Positions 1-10,566 of a DNA stretch of 31,865 nt are shown piece by piece (position 1 is the first letter of the stretch; every line of letters begins with the position of its first letter). The notes beneath the pieces were generated by a model, which made no database searches, was not told the origin of the DNA, and was given only the letters and a program-made list of their open reading frames with translations. A program made the translations under genes and the position numbers. Origin of the DNA: Bondarzewia mesenterica (taxonomy: Eukaryota; Basidiomycota; Agaricomycetes; Russulales; Bondarzewiaceae); assembly GCA_004802705.1 (NCBI GenBank), contig SGPL01000388.1:1-31865 (forward strand). Direction: 5' to 3'.

Positions 1-1397
1 TGATTGGGGGTACAGAGTAATCTGTTGTTCTACGAAACACCACGTCAGTGCAAACTGAGCAGTAGTGAATACGACGAGACGTACGTTGACTTCCGCCGGG
101 ATAATTGTGCGCATGCGAATGGAGGTAGCCGCCTTGCGTGTTGACATGACGAATAGTGATCTGGGAACCAAGAGCGACATCTGTTCGAAGTGGTTAGCAA
201 TCTTCAACAAGACGCCAAGAAGCCTTCACACCTGCGTAAGTATCCTCCATGCTATGACCGCCTAACGTGTGCTGGAATTCTGCGCTCATAAACCCATCAC
301 CCTCGCCCGAATTTTCCAAGACCAAGAAATGGATTTCAAACATGGCCATGTAAAACAAAATGGGGACGAGGATGAGGCAGACGGCCCTCGTCCAGAAGTG
401 TTTAATCCACAGCTTCGGCGGCACGCGCACATCTCCCAGAAGCGTCCATAGTTGCTTCAAGGTACCAAGGCCGATAGTCGCAATCGTGAACAAGCCTACC
501 CACTTGCTGCTGACGACCGCACCCAGTGACAAGCCTGTAAGCGTGAGCCAGACCCACCAACTCTCCGTGAACGGTTCATGCTTGTCCTCGTTGCAAAATC
601 CAGTCCAGAAGAAGATCGTCAGCGCAGTAAAGAATATGAGGGGAGAATCCAGGAGGATATGCCGTGACTGTGTAATCATGCCGTTTTCGAAAGTGATGAG
701 GAGGGAGGCCAGGAGTGCGGTAGTCGCACGACAGTCGAGGCCGCGCAAAGTGAGGTAGGAAAGGGGGATGGTAGCAATGCCTAATAGTGCAGGAACCATG
801 CGCATCGCGACGTATGGGACGCGCTCATACACTCTAAGAAATGGTGGTTAACCACTGATGCTGGAATCGGTTCCAGCTGATGCAGTACCGTATTTCAGAG
901 ACGAGATGTCAAAACTCACTTTCCAATATCCTTGAAATCAAAATTTCCATCGAATCCAAAGATGAATGCAGCCAATGTGATGAGAAGTTTTGCTAATGGG
1001 GGATGCACGTCTACGAAATAGCGGGTCTTGATGTATCTTGCCGCGAACTTGCCGAAATGCACCTCATCGAATCTGAGGGCAAGATCAGTCCACAGTGAAG
1101 AGCACAAATAACTGCCACGCACACAACACTGTCTGGCTTTGATATCCGGAACAGCCGCACGCCAGCCGCGATGACTAGAACGACGGCCAGCAGCTTCCAC
1201 TCTCCCGACGTGATATCGTAGCCTCCTGGAGCGAATCCGGACTTGCGCGATGGTCCATAGCCACGCGATGCTGCAGCGCGACGTTCATCGGCATCTAAAT
1301 GGTGTTTACTGGGTGCAGGAAAGCGCTGTGAAGGCGCAGCATGTGGAAGGCCGGGTGGTGGAGAGGCGGGGCGCCGCGCGCGGACGCTTGCTGCCAT
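1..1397 (-). CDS. Protein O-mannosyltransferase (PMT family), 5' part, runs off the window
   Basis: ER membrane enzyme that transfers mannose from dolichyl-phosphate-mannose to Ser/Thr of secretory proteins. Exons on the minus strand are 1397-1123, 1072-920, 833-232, 180-85 and 29-1, continuing beyond base 1; phases agree at every junction. After a basic, Pro-rich cytosolic N-terminus comes a first membrane segment (WKLLAVVLVIAAGVRLF). The first luminal loop carries the family signature FDEVHFGKF...DVHPPLAKLL, including the acidic pair expected after the first membrane segment. Further hydrophobic segments follow. Exon 4 begins the MIR domain (ITIRHVNTQGGYLHSH, then QQQITLYPN). The motifs exclude the PMT2 type (DEAHFGKFG); a fungal PMT1-like member is my best guess and PMT4 is possible. 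The start at 1397 is the first ATG of the open N-terminal exon. The C-terminal half lies outside the window. Confidence 0.93.
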
Positions 1398-3176
1398 GAA
1401 ATAAAGGAGCGACGATTATTAGCTTTATAAATTGCCGAACTGAATGTTATGGAATGGGGAGAGAATGGTGGAGCAAAGGTTGAAGTTGATGGTGGTTAAA
1501 GAACAACTTGGAATTGTTGTGGCCGCCCGGCGGCGCCAGCACATCGCAGCTTCTACTTTACATGTCCGATTTTGGTTATGCGCAGTTCTTGATACAAATT
1601 GACACGCACTCAGCTACGTCTGGCCATTCAGAACTCGTCAACTACAATCATCGCTATGTAAATTGCTTCAAAGATGGCCCTTTCGAACCTCTCGAATACA
1701 AAAAAGACAGCCCACTGGCTATTCGGCGGCAATTGGAGGCGACGGCAAGAGTTTTGAGATGCATACACGCTCAGCGCTCATCCTACATGGCGCTCAATGC
1801 TCAATGTTGAGCGTCTGACGCCCGCGAGCCTGAAACGGAATTGGTCGGCCTCGGACGACGAACTGCTGCTTGCCCAACGCAAGCGGAGGGAGGGAGCAGG
1901 AGCGGAGTGGATTTGATGATAGTAGGCGAGCATGCGGTAAGCATCCGGAACGTTCGTCCTCCAAAGCTTTCGACATTAATCCTTCACTTTGTCTCTTTTC
2001 AGATGATCTCTGCCTCGAAAATTATGCCGGAAGAATCGCTCCTTTGCCCAGCGCCTCCGATTGCAACAATACTCACACATCATCTACCCCTTTTGCAAAC
2101 CCAGTGTGTTTGACTCTGCACACCTACGACCCCCTCTATGACCAGACGTTCCAATCAACTTACCCGCATGATTTGGAAGATCTACTGCGTCGGCTGATCG
2201 ATGCACTAGGTTGACACTCACAACTTTGAAGAGGACTCCCGAAGCCCAGCCAAAGGTATGTGAGCGCCGAAGGGGTCCACTTGTGCCCACTTGGGCGGGC
2301 CTGCGGCGCCGTCCGACTACCAACATGTGCACGTCGCACATACCTCGCTTTGGGACCGTCTGACTACCGGTACTGTAACGTACCTCCAAAAAATCGCCAG
2401 ATATTCTAGAAAATTGGACCCCCCCCCGTCTCTCCCACGTCAGAGCGTCGAGTGCTTTCGCTGCCTTCAAGATCCCTGCGAGCTAACTCTTGAGAACTAT
2501 AAGGTTATTGAAGTCTGACTGTCTTGATGCGCAATCAACATGTTCTGACGCCCGAGGCGTGCTAGCGGGAAATTGAGAGCAACGGTGTGATAAGGGAAGA
2601 ATCGGGAGATTTTGACGGAACGTACGAAATTAAGATGGTGAACTGTTGTCCAAAAACTGGTTGGAAGACTTGACGGCGATGTACGACACGGCGGATGAAA
2701 ATTATTTTTCAACACGAGAAACCGCTGTAAACAGAAAAAAAACCTAGTCTCGTGAGATCCAGGTTCGGGTCTGACTTATGTCCCCGAAACACACTAACGG
2801 GTCACGCCTGAACGAAGGTTGCCATAACATTTGGGCCAAATTTTGGCCTTTAACTAGCTTTCACTACCGGCACCTCCACAGAGCTCGAGCGCTATGCGCC
2901 GTTCAATTGACCATCGGCAGGCACACATACCTTTGACTGTGCTTTTGGGGGCCCTCTTCGAAAGCGCCGGTCTACATATTGAACAACAATACCTCACCGC
3001 ACGCATTCGACCAAGACTCAAGTTGAGGCAGAGTACTACACCGCTTCCCATCGTCCCTACATCATGAACAGCCAAGCCACTGAGCACGTCAGCTCTGGAG
3101 GAGACCATCGTCCACCAGCAGCGGATTCCGTGACTGGGCTTATCGCCCACTTATCAGGTGGGTCGCTGGGCGGGAG
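1398..3176. other. Gene-poor spacer between PMT and the NLR-like gene
   Basis: About 1.7 kb with only short, unconnected open frames. The first few hundred bases should hold the PMT promoter. There is a C9 run near 2420 and an A8 run near 2736. A short frame at 1797-1915 reads like the start of a SANT/Myb domain (NWSASDDELLLAQRKRR) but hits stops at once; it could be a gene relic. A second frame at about 1990-2214 can be reached through a canonical-looking intron (GTAAGC...TTTTCAG), but I recognise nothing in it. Bases 3064-3157 may be an alternative first exon of the downstream NLR-like gene. Confidence 0.5.
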
Positions 3177-6100
3177 ATGGCGGTCGAACCTCCACGGCTC
3201 ATCTCGCTGACAGGTATCGAGGTCATGGGCGCACTGGAGAAGAAGAGGCCAAGTATAAGACCCGACCATTATGTCGTAGTCTGCATTGATGCCGAGAAAA
3301 GATGGAAGTCGAAGAAGAAACGGTTTGGAGGTGGGTCGCCTCGCTGGGACGAGGAGTCACGACTGTGAGCCTCCTCTGTGTTGATCGCTCTCGTTCGGCC
3401 TTCGGCTCAACATCTGACTGATCGCTCGTCTTGGCTTTCTAGTCCTTTCCGACCGTCATCTGTGATCAAGGTCGAGATCTTTCGTGAAAGCCTTCTAGCT
3501 TCCCTCTTCCCTCGCAAACGATATCTAGTCGGAAGATATTCTGGGAAAGTGAGCGAATTGCTCGAGAATGGTGGGTTTATCGACTATCATGCATTCGTGT
3601 TGGAGGCTGACGATCGACATAGGATCAGATACGATTTTTGATCTGACAGACGACACCGGTGCAAAGATTCAGACTCAAATCAAGATACAGCTTTCGCTCG
3701 TTCTCGACTCTGTTCAAGACACGATGGAAAGGATCAAACATGCGACATCTCGTCTCGACGATAGCAACGTGGTTACCACCATTTCTGGAACCATCGACGC
3801 TGGGGCATCCGCGGCACAGACGGGGTACGAGGCTGCACAAGCATTAGGAAGTTGCGTCAAGCCTCTTGGGCAAGCGTTGGAGGTCATGGCGAGATTGTTG
3901 CAAACTTTCAGTGACGTCCGTCGGTTCAATCTGTCTATCTTGCATGCAATATGAACATGATCATTACAATTGACAGGCACATCCGATTTTGAAGATCTCC
4001 TCCACTGTTCTACTATCTGTATACGAGGCAAGTAGTTGCCCAAAAGAATAGGGTGAAATCAGCTCAAAAAATGATTCGATGTAGGCAATGAAAGCACAGG
4101 GACTTCAAGACGACGCCGTTCGAGTTTTGGCAGAGAGCCTGTACGAGATGCTCGGCGCAGCCAAAGAATGTCCAGACTTGACGGCGATCAGTGGCACCGA
4201 GAATGTCATAGAGGAGATCGGTCGCGCATCCTTGGAGGTTGCGTCTGTCATTGACGAGTACACGAAATTGTCATTCAGTGGTGAGTCAGGGCCATGACTT
4301 TGTCGTTCCCTGATATACGATCATTCAACCGACGGCGAACGTCCCGCAGGACGAACATTGCGTTCCGCGTTGTCCTCCAATATTGCAAACCAGGTTCAGC
4401 AATGCCAAAGACGTTGCGACGATCTGACGAAGAAGTTTGATCGAAGAGTGGCAGTCACCACACACAAAGACGTACGTACCGTTCCCTTTGGGCATCAGAT
4501 TCGAGGGAGCTCAATTTTGACGATGGCCATAGCTGCAGTAGCACGAGAGGGCGTGAGGGAATTGCAACAGGGTGCCCAACGGGCCCAGCTGGGTACGTAC
4601 ACATTCAGACTGCATAAAATATTGATGAAGTTGAAAATTCTGGATTTCAGATGCCTTGCGGGATAAGATTTACGAATGGTTATCGGCACCCGATCCGTCT
4701 GTCAACTACAATGAAGCGCGCGAAAAGTTTACACTCGAGACGGGCAAATGGTTTATCGACGGGAGACAGTTCGCAGACTGGAAGGAGAAGGCAGGCTCAT
4801 TCCTCTGGATCTATGGGATGCGTGAGTCTTCTCGAATTTGACAGCTGAAGCAAGTTTCTGAGTCGGCGGAACAGCGGGGTCCGGCAAAACCATCTTATCG
4901 TGAGCGTCCTGGAATGCTATGAGTCAGGTAGGTTGTGTGCTGATTCGATGGACAGTTCGTCTGCTATAGAACACATCAAGCCTCGTTGCGATCAGGATGC
5001 ATCGCGTGCATTTGCGTATTTCTTCTTCGACTCCAGGGACTCTCAGGAGGAGCGACAGGCACATGACAAGCTCATCCGCTCACTCATCAAGCAACTATCC
5101 GCGAAACCTCACAACCTTTCTGATGCTTTGGTGAAATTATACGATAATGGCCAGCACCAGCCTCTCGCCAAGAACCTCGAAGAAACGCTCCAACTTATCA
5201 TCCAAGAATTTGAGGATGTCTACATCGTTATTGATGCCCTCGATGAATGTCACCAGAGATCAAGATCCAAACTCTTAAAATGGATCGGGACGGTCACCGA
5301 GTCGACTGGGGGGAAACTGCATCTGCTGGTCACGAGTCGGAAGGAACCAGACGTCGAGAAAGGCCTTTCATCACTCAGCAGCCGGCACGGAGGTCCTCTC
5401 TGCGTGGAAAGTGAATCTAGTAATGCCGACATCCGGATTTACCTCGATTCAATGCTTCAGTTGGATGAGATGCAAAAGTGGGACGATGCAAATCGGGAAC
5501 GCATCAAAGCCACATTGCTGGAGCGCTGCGAGGGGATGTATGTGCATCTCATCAGTCCCTTGAAACCTTCAGTCTTACTCTCTTTTAGGTTCCGCTGGAT
5601 CGCGCTTCAGTTGGAATCACTGCAAACGTGTTTCAGTCCGCATCAGCTGGACGAACAGCTGAATGACCTGCCAAAGGGTGTGGATGAGACGTACGCTCGA
5701 ATCCTCGCAAGAATCTCGCACCCTGAGGACGCCCGAAAAATCTTGCAATGGCTGGCCTTCTCTGCTCGGGAGCTGTCGCTGGAGGAAGTCGCCCACATCC
5801 CCGGCATTCACATTGACTCGGAGCACGGGCCTTGTTTCGACCGTCGGCGGATATATCAGGATCCACAATCCATTTTGCGCTTATGCTCCGGACTGGTCGT
5901 GAGTGCAGAAGGTAAGGTCAAAAGCTGAGACGATGACCGCGCAAAGCCGCTGACAGAGGAGACAGGAAAAATCAAGCTGGCTCACTTTTCAGTCAAGGAG
6001 TATCTGCTTTCGGAGGCCATACGGGAAGGAACCGCTTCTACTTTCAGCTTCAGCGAGAAAATCGCGCATGAATTCATATCCAAGACATGTCTGGTCTACC

Positions 6101-6645
6101 TTCTGCAGTTTGACGATCACGATCCCATAGATGAGAGCACCATCGGGCAATTCCCACTCGCTTTCTATGCCGCGGAGTACTGGTTGCTTCATGCTCGATT
6201 TGGAGGTGATGCTCTTCAAGAACTCGTCATGAAACTCCTGCAGCGAGAGAGTGCTCCACTGATTTCTTGGGTGCGACTTTACGATCTGGAACATCCCTGG
6301 TATAGAACAAATTTGTCACTATTATCCACGGACATACCCTCTCCCCTTTATTATGCTTCATTGGCTGGTTTGGAACAAGCATCGCAAACGCTACTGGCAA
6401 ATGGCGCCGATGTCAATGCTCAGGGAGGAGAGGATGGCAACGCACTGCAGGTGGCGTCAAAAAACGGTCACGAGTCGATCGTGAAGCTGCTGTTGGAGAA
6501 GGGTGCGGACGTCAACGCACAGGGAGGACGGTACGGCAACGCACTGCAGGCGGCGTCAGAAAATGGTCACGAGTCGATCGTTAAGCTGCTGCTGGAGAAG
6601 GGTGCGGAGAAAGTACAGTACGTTCGTGATGTGGACCCCCTCTGA
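3177..6645 (+). CDS. NLR-like STAND protein: C2-like, helical, NACHT, ankyrin repeats
   Basis: Predicted intracellular signalling NTPase of the fungal NLR-like class, whose members are linked to non-self recognition. Exons: 3177-3364, 3443-3570, 3623-3915, 3977-4027, 4085-4280, 4350-4592, 4651-4821, 4875-4899, 4956-5537, 5589-5911, 5966-6645, giving 959 residues in perfect phase. Residues 1-110 look C2-like (PDHYVVVCIDAEKRWK, PRWDEES, VIKVEIFRES). Residues about 110-410 are helical and unassigned. NACHT follows, with Walker A GMPGSGKTILS (about 422-432), Walker B VYIVIDALDEC (about 519-529) and sensor HLLVTSRKEP. A winged-helix-like region ends in AHFSVKEYLL. Two ankyrin units (about 879-944) close the protein. 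Intron 4028-4084 is GC-AG. The start at 3177 was chosen because it gives a full first beta strand (RLISLTGIEV); a first exon 3064-3157 spliced to 3214 is also in phase. The target is unknown. Confidence 0.9.
6403..6608 (+). repeat. Tandem 99-bp ankyrin-coding repeats
   Basis: Two consecutive 99-bp units (6403-6501 and 6502-6600), each coding one 33-residue ankyrin repeat, are followed by the first eight bases of a third (6601-6608). The units differ at 14 of 99 positions by my count. The longest identical stretch lies over the helix-coding part (GHESIVKLLLEKGA), while the loop positions vary (GGEDGN versus GGRYGN). The match stops within codon three of the third unit and the frame ends 37 bases later. 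This suggests contraction of a longer array or a collapsed assembly. Confidence 0.85.
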
Positions 6646-7322
6646 CTTGTATTAGATTGCATAACTAGGTTCATGCAAGCGACCTGTATTAAGTTACACG
6701 ACGAGGGGAATTAGAAAGAGAACGAACCCGCGCACGGGCGTCTCGCGATGCGCCCTTAACCAGGTGTCTGTGCCCTTCGGCTTCCCAGCGCACATAACGT
6801 CGCTCGTGGTGTGGCTTGTGAAGATGTAACTCACATACAAACCCAATCACGCCAGTGTATGAGTCTCCACTCCGCACAAGTCTGTGCTAAAAACATATGA
6901 ACCTTGAGGGTCTTGCGTCGGGCACAGGTGCAGGGGGTCGCGGTGATGTTGACGCTGAGACTTTGGTAAGAACTTGGTGAGTTCCAAAGTCGCTAGTGCA
7001 TGTGAGTGTCCGTGGAGCACTGAATGAGATGCGGTTGTGTAGGGGGGTTGTCGGGTCGAGTGTTGGATGGAGGTAAGGACGTCGTACGAATAGCTGGTCA
7101 ACGAAAGCAAGCGAGAAAATATACTGTTTTGAAAGAGGACACTGCACACGTATACCGCCGCACTTGTTCTCATTCGAGGAGAGAAACAAAAGAGTCCACA
7201 AAAACAAACAAGCCTGGCAAAGAAGCTCAGCCACGTGATCTGTCTCTTGTTTCCACGTTGTTCATCGAGACATAAGTACTTCCCTATCCACACACATTCC
7301 ACCCAATTCCACAACTCGAGAC
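6646..7322. promoter_or_regulatory. Spacer with probable UFE1 promoter
   Basis: About 680 bp between the NLR-like stop and the UFE1 start. No ankyrin remnants are visible downstream of the stop. A perfect E-box CACGTG at 7232-7237, inside CACGTGATCT, lies about 90 bp upstream of the UFE1 ATG. The same ten bases occur upstream of the kinase gene. A minus-strand open frame here shows no recognisable domain and I did not call it. Confidence 0.4.
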
Positions 7323-8741
7323 ATGGCGGTCCAAAACCAGACGATGATATTCCGCGAATTGGTTGAGGTGAAGCGGAAAGAAATGCCCGAGGCGAAGCGC
7401 AGGAAGCTTAGCAGGTCACCGCGACGTGTCCCAGGAGACAATCAGCGGGAGGGCACGACACCTCTGATGCAGCAGTACATGGGAGAGGCCTATAACATCG
7501 TATGTAAACAACCATAAAATCATAAACCCCTTCACAGAGACCATCACAGCTGAACCACATCAACACCCTGACGCGGATGTTAGCGAACATCCGTCGACCG
7601 TACCTGGACGTGCATTCGCGACACCCCGCGGCATCGCGTTCCAAGGCGAGCGCGCTCGATTTTTCGGACCTCAATCAGGCATTTGCAGATATACGCCATT
7701 TGACCAACGAGGAAAGGGACCAAATCGATTTGCAGGTGCGGGTGATCCTGACGCGGTGTGCGGACAGAGTGAAGGACATGGAGGCCTTGGAGAATCGTGG
7801 GTACCCTCGTCCTTCCTGACTTGAAATGCGGTCGGAATAAATCGACTGCATATAACCAAACAAAGTTGTATTATTCCCACCTAGCGAACATGTTCACCTA
7901 TTCGGTGGCATGAACCTTTTGGTATTCAATCTTCAGCATAGAGACTGACTACAGTGACGATTTAGGACGTGCTGAACTCGCTTCAAAACAGGCCAACCCA
8001 CTCCTCCGTATTCTCCCCGTTCGACTGCGACACGACAGCACAACATCTGCGTCGGAGTACGTCGCCGCACACAACTCCGCCGTGTCATGGTACCTCACGC
8101 GGCGCCTCGCGGAGGTAAGCCAGCAGCAAACGAGCATGCAGGAGGAACGGGTGAAACGCCAGACGGAGCGGACACGCACGCTGGGTTCGGGCGCCGCGCG
8201 CGAGGCGATTCAGATGGGCATCGATGACGCAGCGGTGTCCGAAAGCGGGGACAGCAGCGGGAGTTGGATACTCAGCGGCGCATCGTCCACACTTGCCAGC
8301 AGCTTCGCGTCAACGATTGGCGCGTCGTATCCAGCAGGTGCTTCCTCTTCCACGTCCGCGCTCCTTCCAACGGAATTCGATGAGGACGACGAGGACGAGG
8401 ACGATGAGGATGTCGAGCTCTCCGCATCGCAGATTCAGCAATTTGAGAGCGAGAATGCACAGATTCTGCGCGCTGTCGAGGACACGTACGCGTCTGTGCA
8501 GCAGGCAGAGTCGCGGTTGCTGGAGATCAGCGCTTTGCAAATGGAGCTGGTCGCGCAGCTAACGAGGCAGACCGAGGTGACGGACAAGATCTACGACGAC
8601 GCGATTGCGACGACCGAGTTTGTGGATAAGGGGAACCTGCAGTTGCGTGAGGCAAGGAGGCGGGCGAGGGATGGGAGGATGTGGATATTGCTGTTCCTCA
8701 TTGGAGCAAGTCTGTCGTTGCTATTTTTGCATTATTATTAG
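7323..8741 (+). CDS. UFE1: Syntaxin-18/Ufe1-type ER t-SNARE
   Basis: Tail-anchored Qa-SNARE of the ER, expected to receive Golgi-to-ER COPI vesicles with Sec20, Use1 and Sec22. Exons are 7323-7499, 7550-7796 and 7966-8741, giving 399 residues in phase. The N-terminal part (MAVQNQTMIFRELVEVKRKE, then LNTLTRMLANIRRPYL) resembles the syntaxin-18 N-terminal domain. An acidic tract (FDEDDEDEDDEDVEL) precedes the SNARE motif at about residues 293-360 (QIQQFESENAQIL, EISALQMELVAQL). The last residues form the membrane anchor (MWILLFLIGASLSLLFLHYY). The second intron (169 nt) is long for this window. The first intron could end 12 nt earlier, in frame, at 7537; I preferred 7549 because it gives a normal 50-nt intron. 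Confidence 0.9.
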
Positions 8742-8927
8742 GGCTCCGTTGGTGAGCTTGCCTCATTTACTTTCGCACAACTGATGCAATATAGCTGACC
8801 GTTGTGGGACTGGGCCACAGCTGATTTTAGGATGGCGGACTTGTAGCAATGTCAGTTATTCTGATACCCCTTTTCGGTTCGTGTTTCGGAAGGCAACAGG
8901 AGGCGATTCGGTAGGTAATGATTCTCT

Positions 8928-9002
8928 GGGATACGAGGACTGCTACAAGTCTGGAATCGAGAAGTTCTCGGTTCTAGACTTTTGTGTCTGTCCTCGTATT
9001 CC
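8928..9002. repeat. 75-nt imperfect palindrome (foldback)
   Basis: The whole stretch is close to self-complementary around an axis near 8964. The core CGAGAA-G-TTCTCG (8958-8970) is perfect. The outer arms pair GGGATACGAGGAC (8928-8940) with GTCCTCGTATTCC (8990-9002), with one mismatch, and are joined by shorter pairings (ACAA/TTGT, GTCT/AGAC). A weaker match may extend a few bases further on each side. It could be a structured RNA, a cruciform regulatory site or a small foldback element. No coding frame explains it. Confidence 0.7.
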
Positions 9003-9028
9003 GAAAACATTTTGTGGATGGTCTCGAA

Positions 9029-9034
9029 CACGTG
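9029..9034. promoter_or_regulatory. E-box CACGTG upstream of kinase
   Basis: The perfect palindrome CACGTG sits within CACGTGATCT. The reverse complement ATCACGTG fits the RTCACGTG consensus of Cbf1-type bHLH factors. The site lies about 210 bp upstream of the kinase start codon. That it functions is inferred only. Confidence 0.3.
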
Positions 9035-9242
9035 ATCTCCCGCGAATGAGGTGGACAGTGACGAGTGTCTCGGATGTGCATGTGAACCTTCGAACATCCG
9101 ATCTGCGACATCCGTGTAGGGGGGTATATCAAGCGCAGCTGTGACTCAACTAATCCTCATTGCTCCTGCCCATTAACCATCATCATCTAACATCTCATTT
9201 TTGACTAACTTACTGCGTTGATCGCACATCCTCATCTACACT

Positions 9243-10566
9243 ATGTCCCCCCCTACTTTTAACTGCATCAGCGATGCCATTCCCGACCTCACCGGTCGCC
9301 TTATTGACCATGAATCCCTGGAACTTGTCGAACTCCTAGGCTCTGGAGCCTACGGTGTTGTATACCGAGCGGTTGAAACTACCCCATCCACATCCTCTAA
9401 CCCGCGGGAGTTCGCAGTAAAAGTGCTCGTCCGCTTTAATTTTGGACATGAGCAGGCAAAAGCTCAGCATCGTGAAATCAACCTGCATTCAAAGGTATCC
9501 TCTCACCCGAATATCATTGCCATTGATCGCATCGTCAAAGACGACGAGAACTACATATTTGTGGTCATGGACTTTTGTCGCGCGGGCGACATGTGCAACG
9601 CTATCATCGAGCGGCAGATCTATTACCGTGACGATGCATTGGTGAAGCAGGTCTTCACCCAGCTCATCGACGCTGTCGAGTATTGTCATGATAGGGGCGT
9701 CTACCATCGAGACTTGAAACCCGACAATATTCTATGTTCTGCAGACGGGTCGCAGGTCTATGTCGCCGATTTTGGTTGTTCGACCAGTCGTCATGCGACA
9801 GGCGAATCCCAGATGGGTACCTCGTCTTTCATGAGTCCTCGTGAGTCTTCCCGTTTGTACTCTCATAGTTTTTTTGTACTGACCCACGTCCTCAGCACAT
9901 TTTTACAAGGACCGTTCCGAGATGTCCTTCTCATCGAGTGACAGCGACGTCTGGGCTCTTGGCATCATCCTCATAAACATGCTTTCGGCCTCCAGCCCAT
10001 GGAGTTACGCCTCACTTGATGACCCCTATTTCTCTCGGTTTGTCTTCGAGCCCGACTACCTCTTGCAGACCATGCCCATCTCGCGGCAGGCGAACTATCT
10101 CTTACGCCGCATCCTCGCCTATAAGACATACTCTCGCATCTCCCTCTCCGAGCTGCGGCAAGAGGTCGCGAAAGTGGAGACGTTCTTCATGACGGACAAC
10201 GAGGTGAGGGGAGCCCCTATGTCCGTGCGGAAGCTCGACATGCGGTGCAGAAACATTTATGAAAATGGTGTGCGTGAGCGCGAGAGGGCGCGAGTTGAGA
10301 AGTCAGATGTTCCTGCCCTCACGCAAGAGTCGTCAGACTCGGGGAGTGAGTGCAGCGAGGCCATCACTCCTGAGACACATCCTGTCCAGCCGGACATAGA
10401 AATTGTCGAGGCTTTGGACGAGTTGGCGCTGGGAGGCTCGGTCGTAGAGGCCCCTGTGCCAGTTTCGCATTCTAAGGATTCTAGGACGGTCTGGCGGTCG
10501 AAGGTGCAGGCGCAGTCCGACACATGTAGTAGTATGGATTCTGATAATGCATGGATTCTGGTCTGA
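9243..10566 (+). CDS. Ser/Thr protein kinase, Ran1/Sks1-like, atypical APE motif
   Basis: Cytosolic protein kinase of 422 residues; exons 9243-9840 and 9896-10566. Glycine loop GSGAYGVVY (about 33-41), ATP lysine AVKV (K60), catalytic loop HRDLKPDN (H155, D157) and DFG (D176) are all present, so it should be catalytically competent. The general layout resembles fungal Ran1/Pat1, Sks1 and Vhs1 nutrient-response kinases, but I cannot assign a subfamily firmly. The activation segment is odd: where MSPE is usual, the spliced product reads MSPPHFYKD, so the conserved Glu of the APE motif is missing. The matching subdomain XI Arg (TYSRISLSEL) is still there. The last 140 residues are Ser- and acid-rich and probably disordered, with many possible phosphosites. 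Confidence 0.88.

Larger units (their letters stand above)
8742..9242. promoter_or_regulatory. Intergenic region, UFE1 3' flank and kinase promoter
   Basis: Five hundred bases without a gene. It contains the 75-nt foldback at 8928-9002, an E-box CACGTG at 9029-9034, and a small dyad built from CGGATGT...ACATCCG around 9070-9100. The pyrimidine- and CAT-rich stretch just before 9243 resembles a fungal transcription start region. Confidence 0.4.

Noticed and set aside
2084..2470. 128-codon minus-strand frame
   Set aside because: No domain, start not supported, and the composition looks like random GC-rich DNA.
2751..2830. Possible tRNA because of a GGTTCGGGTC box-B-like string
   Set aside because: No matching box A, no acceptor stem and no cloverleaf could be drawn.
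4472..4498. 27-nt GT...AG interval in the NLR-like gene as an intron
   Set aside because: Too short for a spliceosomal intron, and the frame is open and in phase through it.
6847..7314. 155-codon minus-strand frame in the spacer before UFE1
   Set aside because: No recognisable domain, odd composition, no splice support, and it overlaps the probable UFE1 promoter and E-box.
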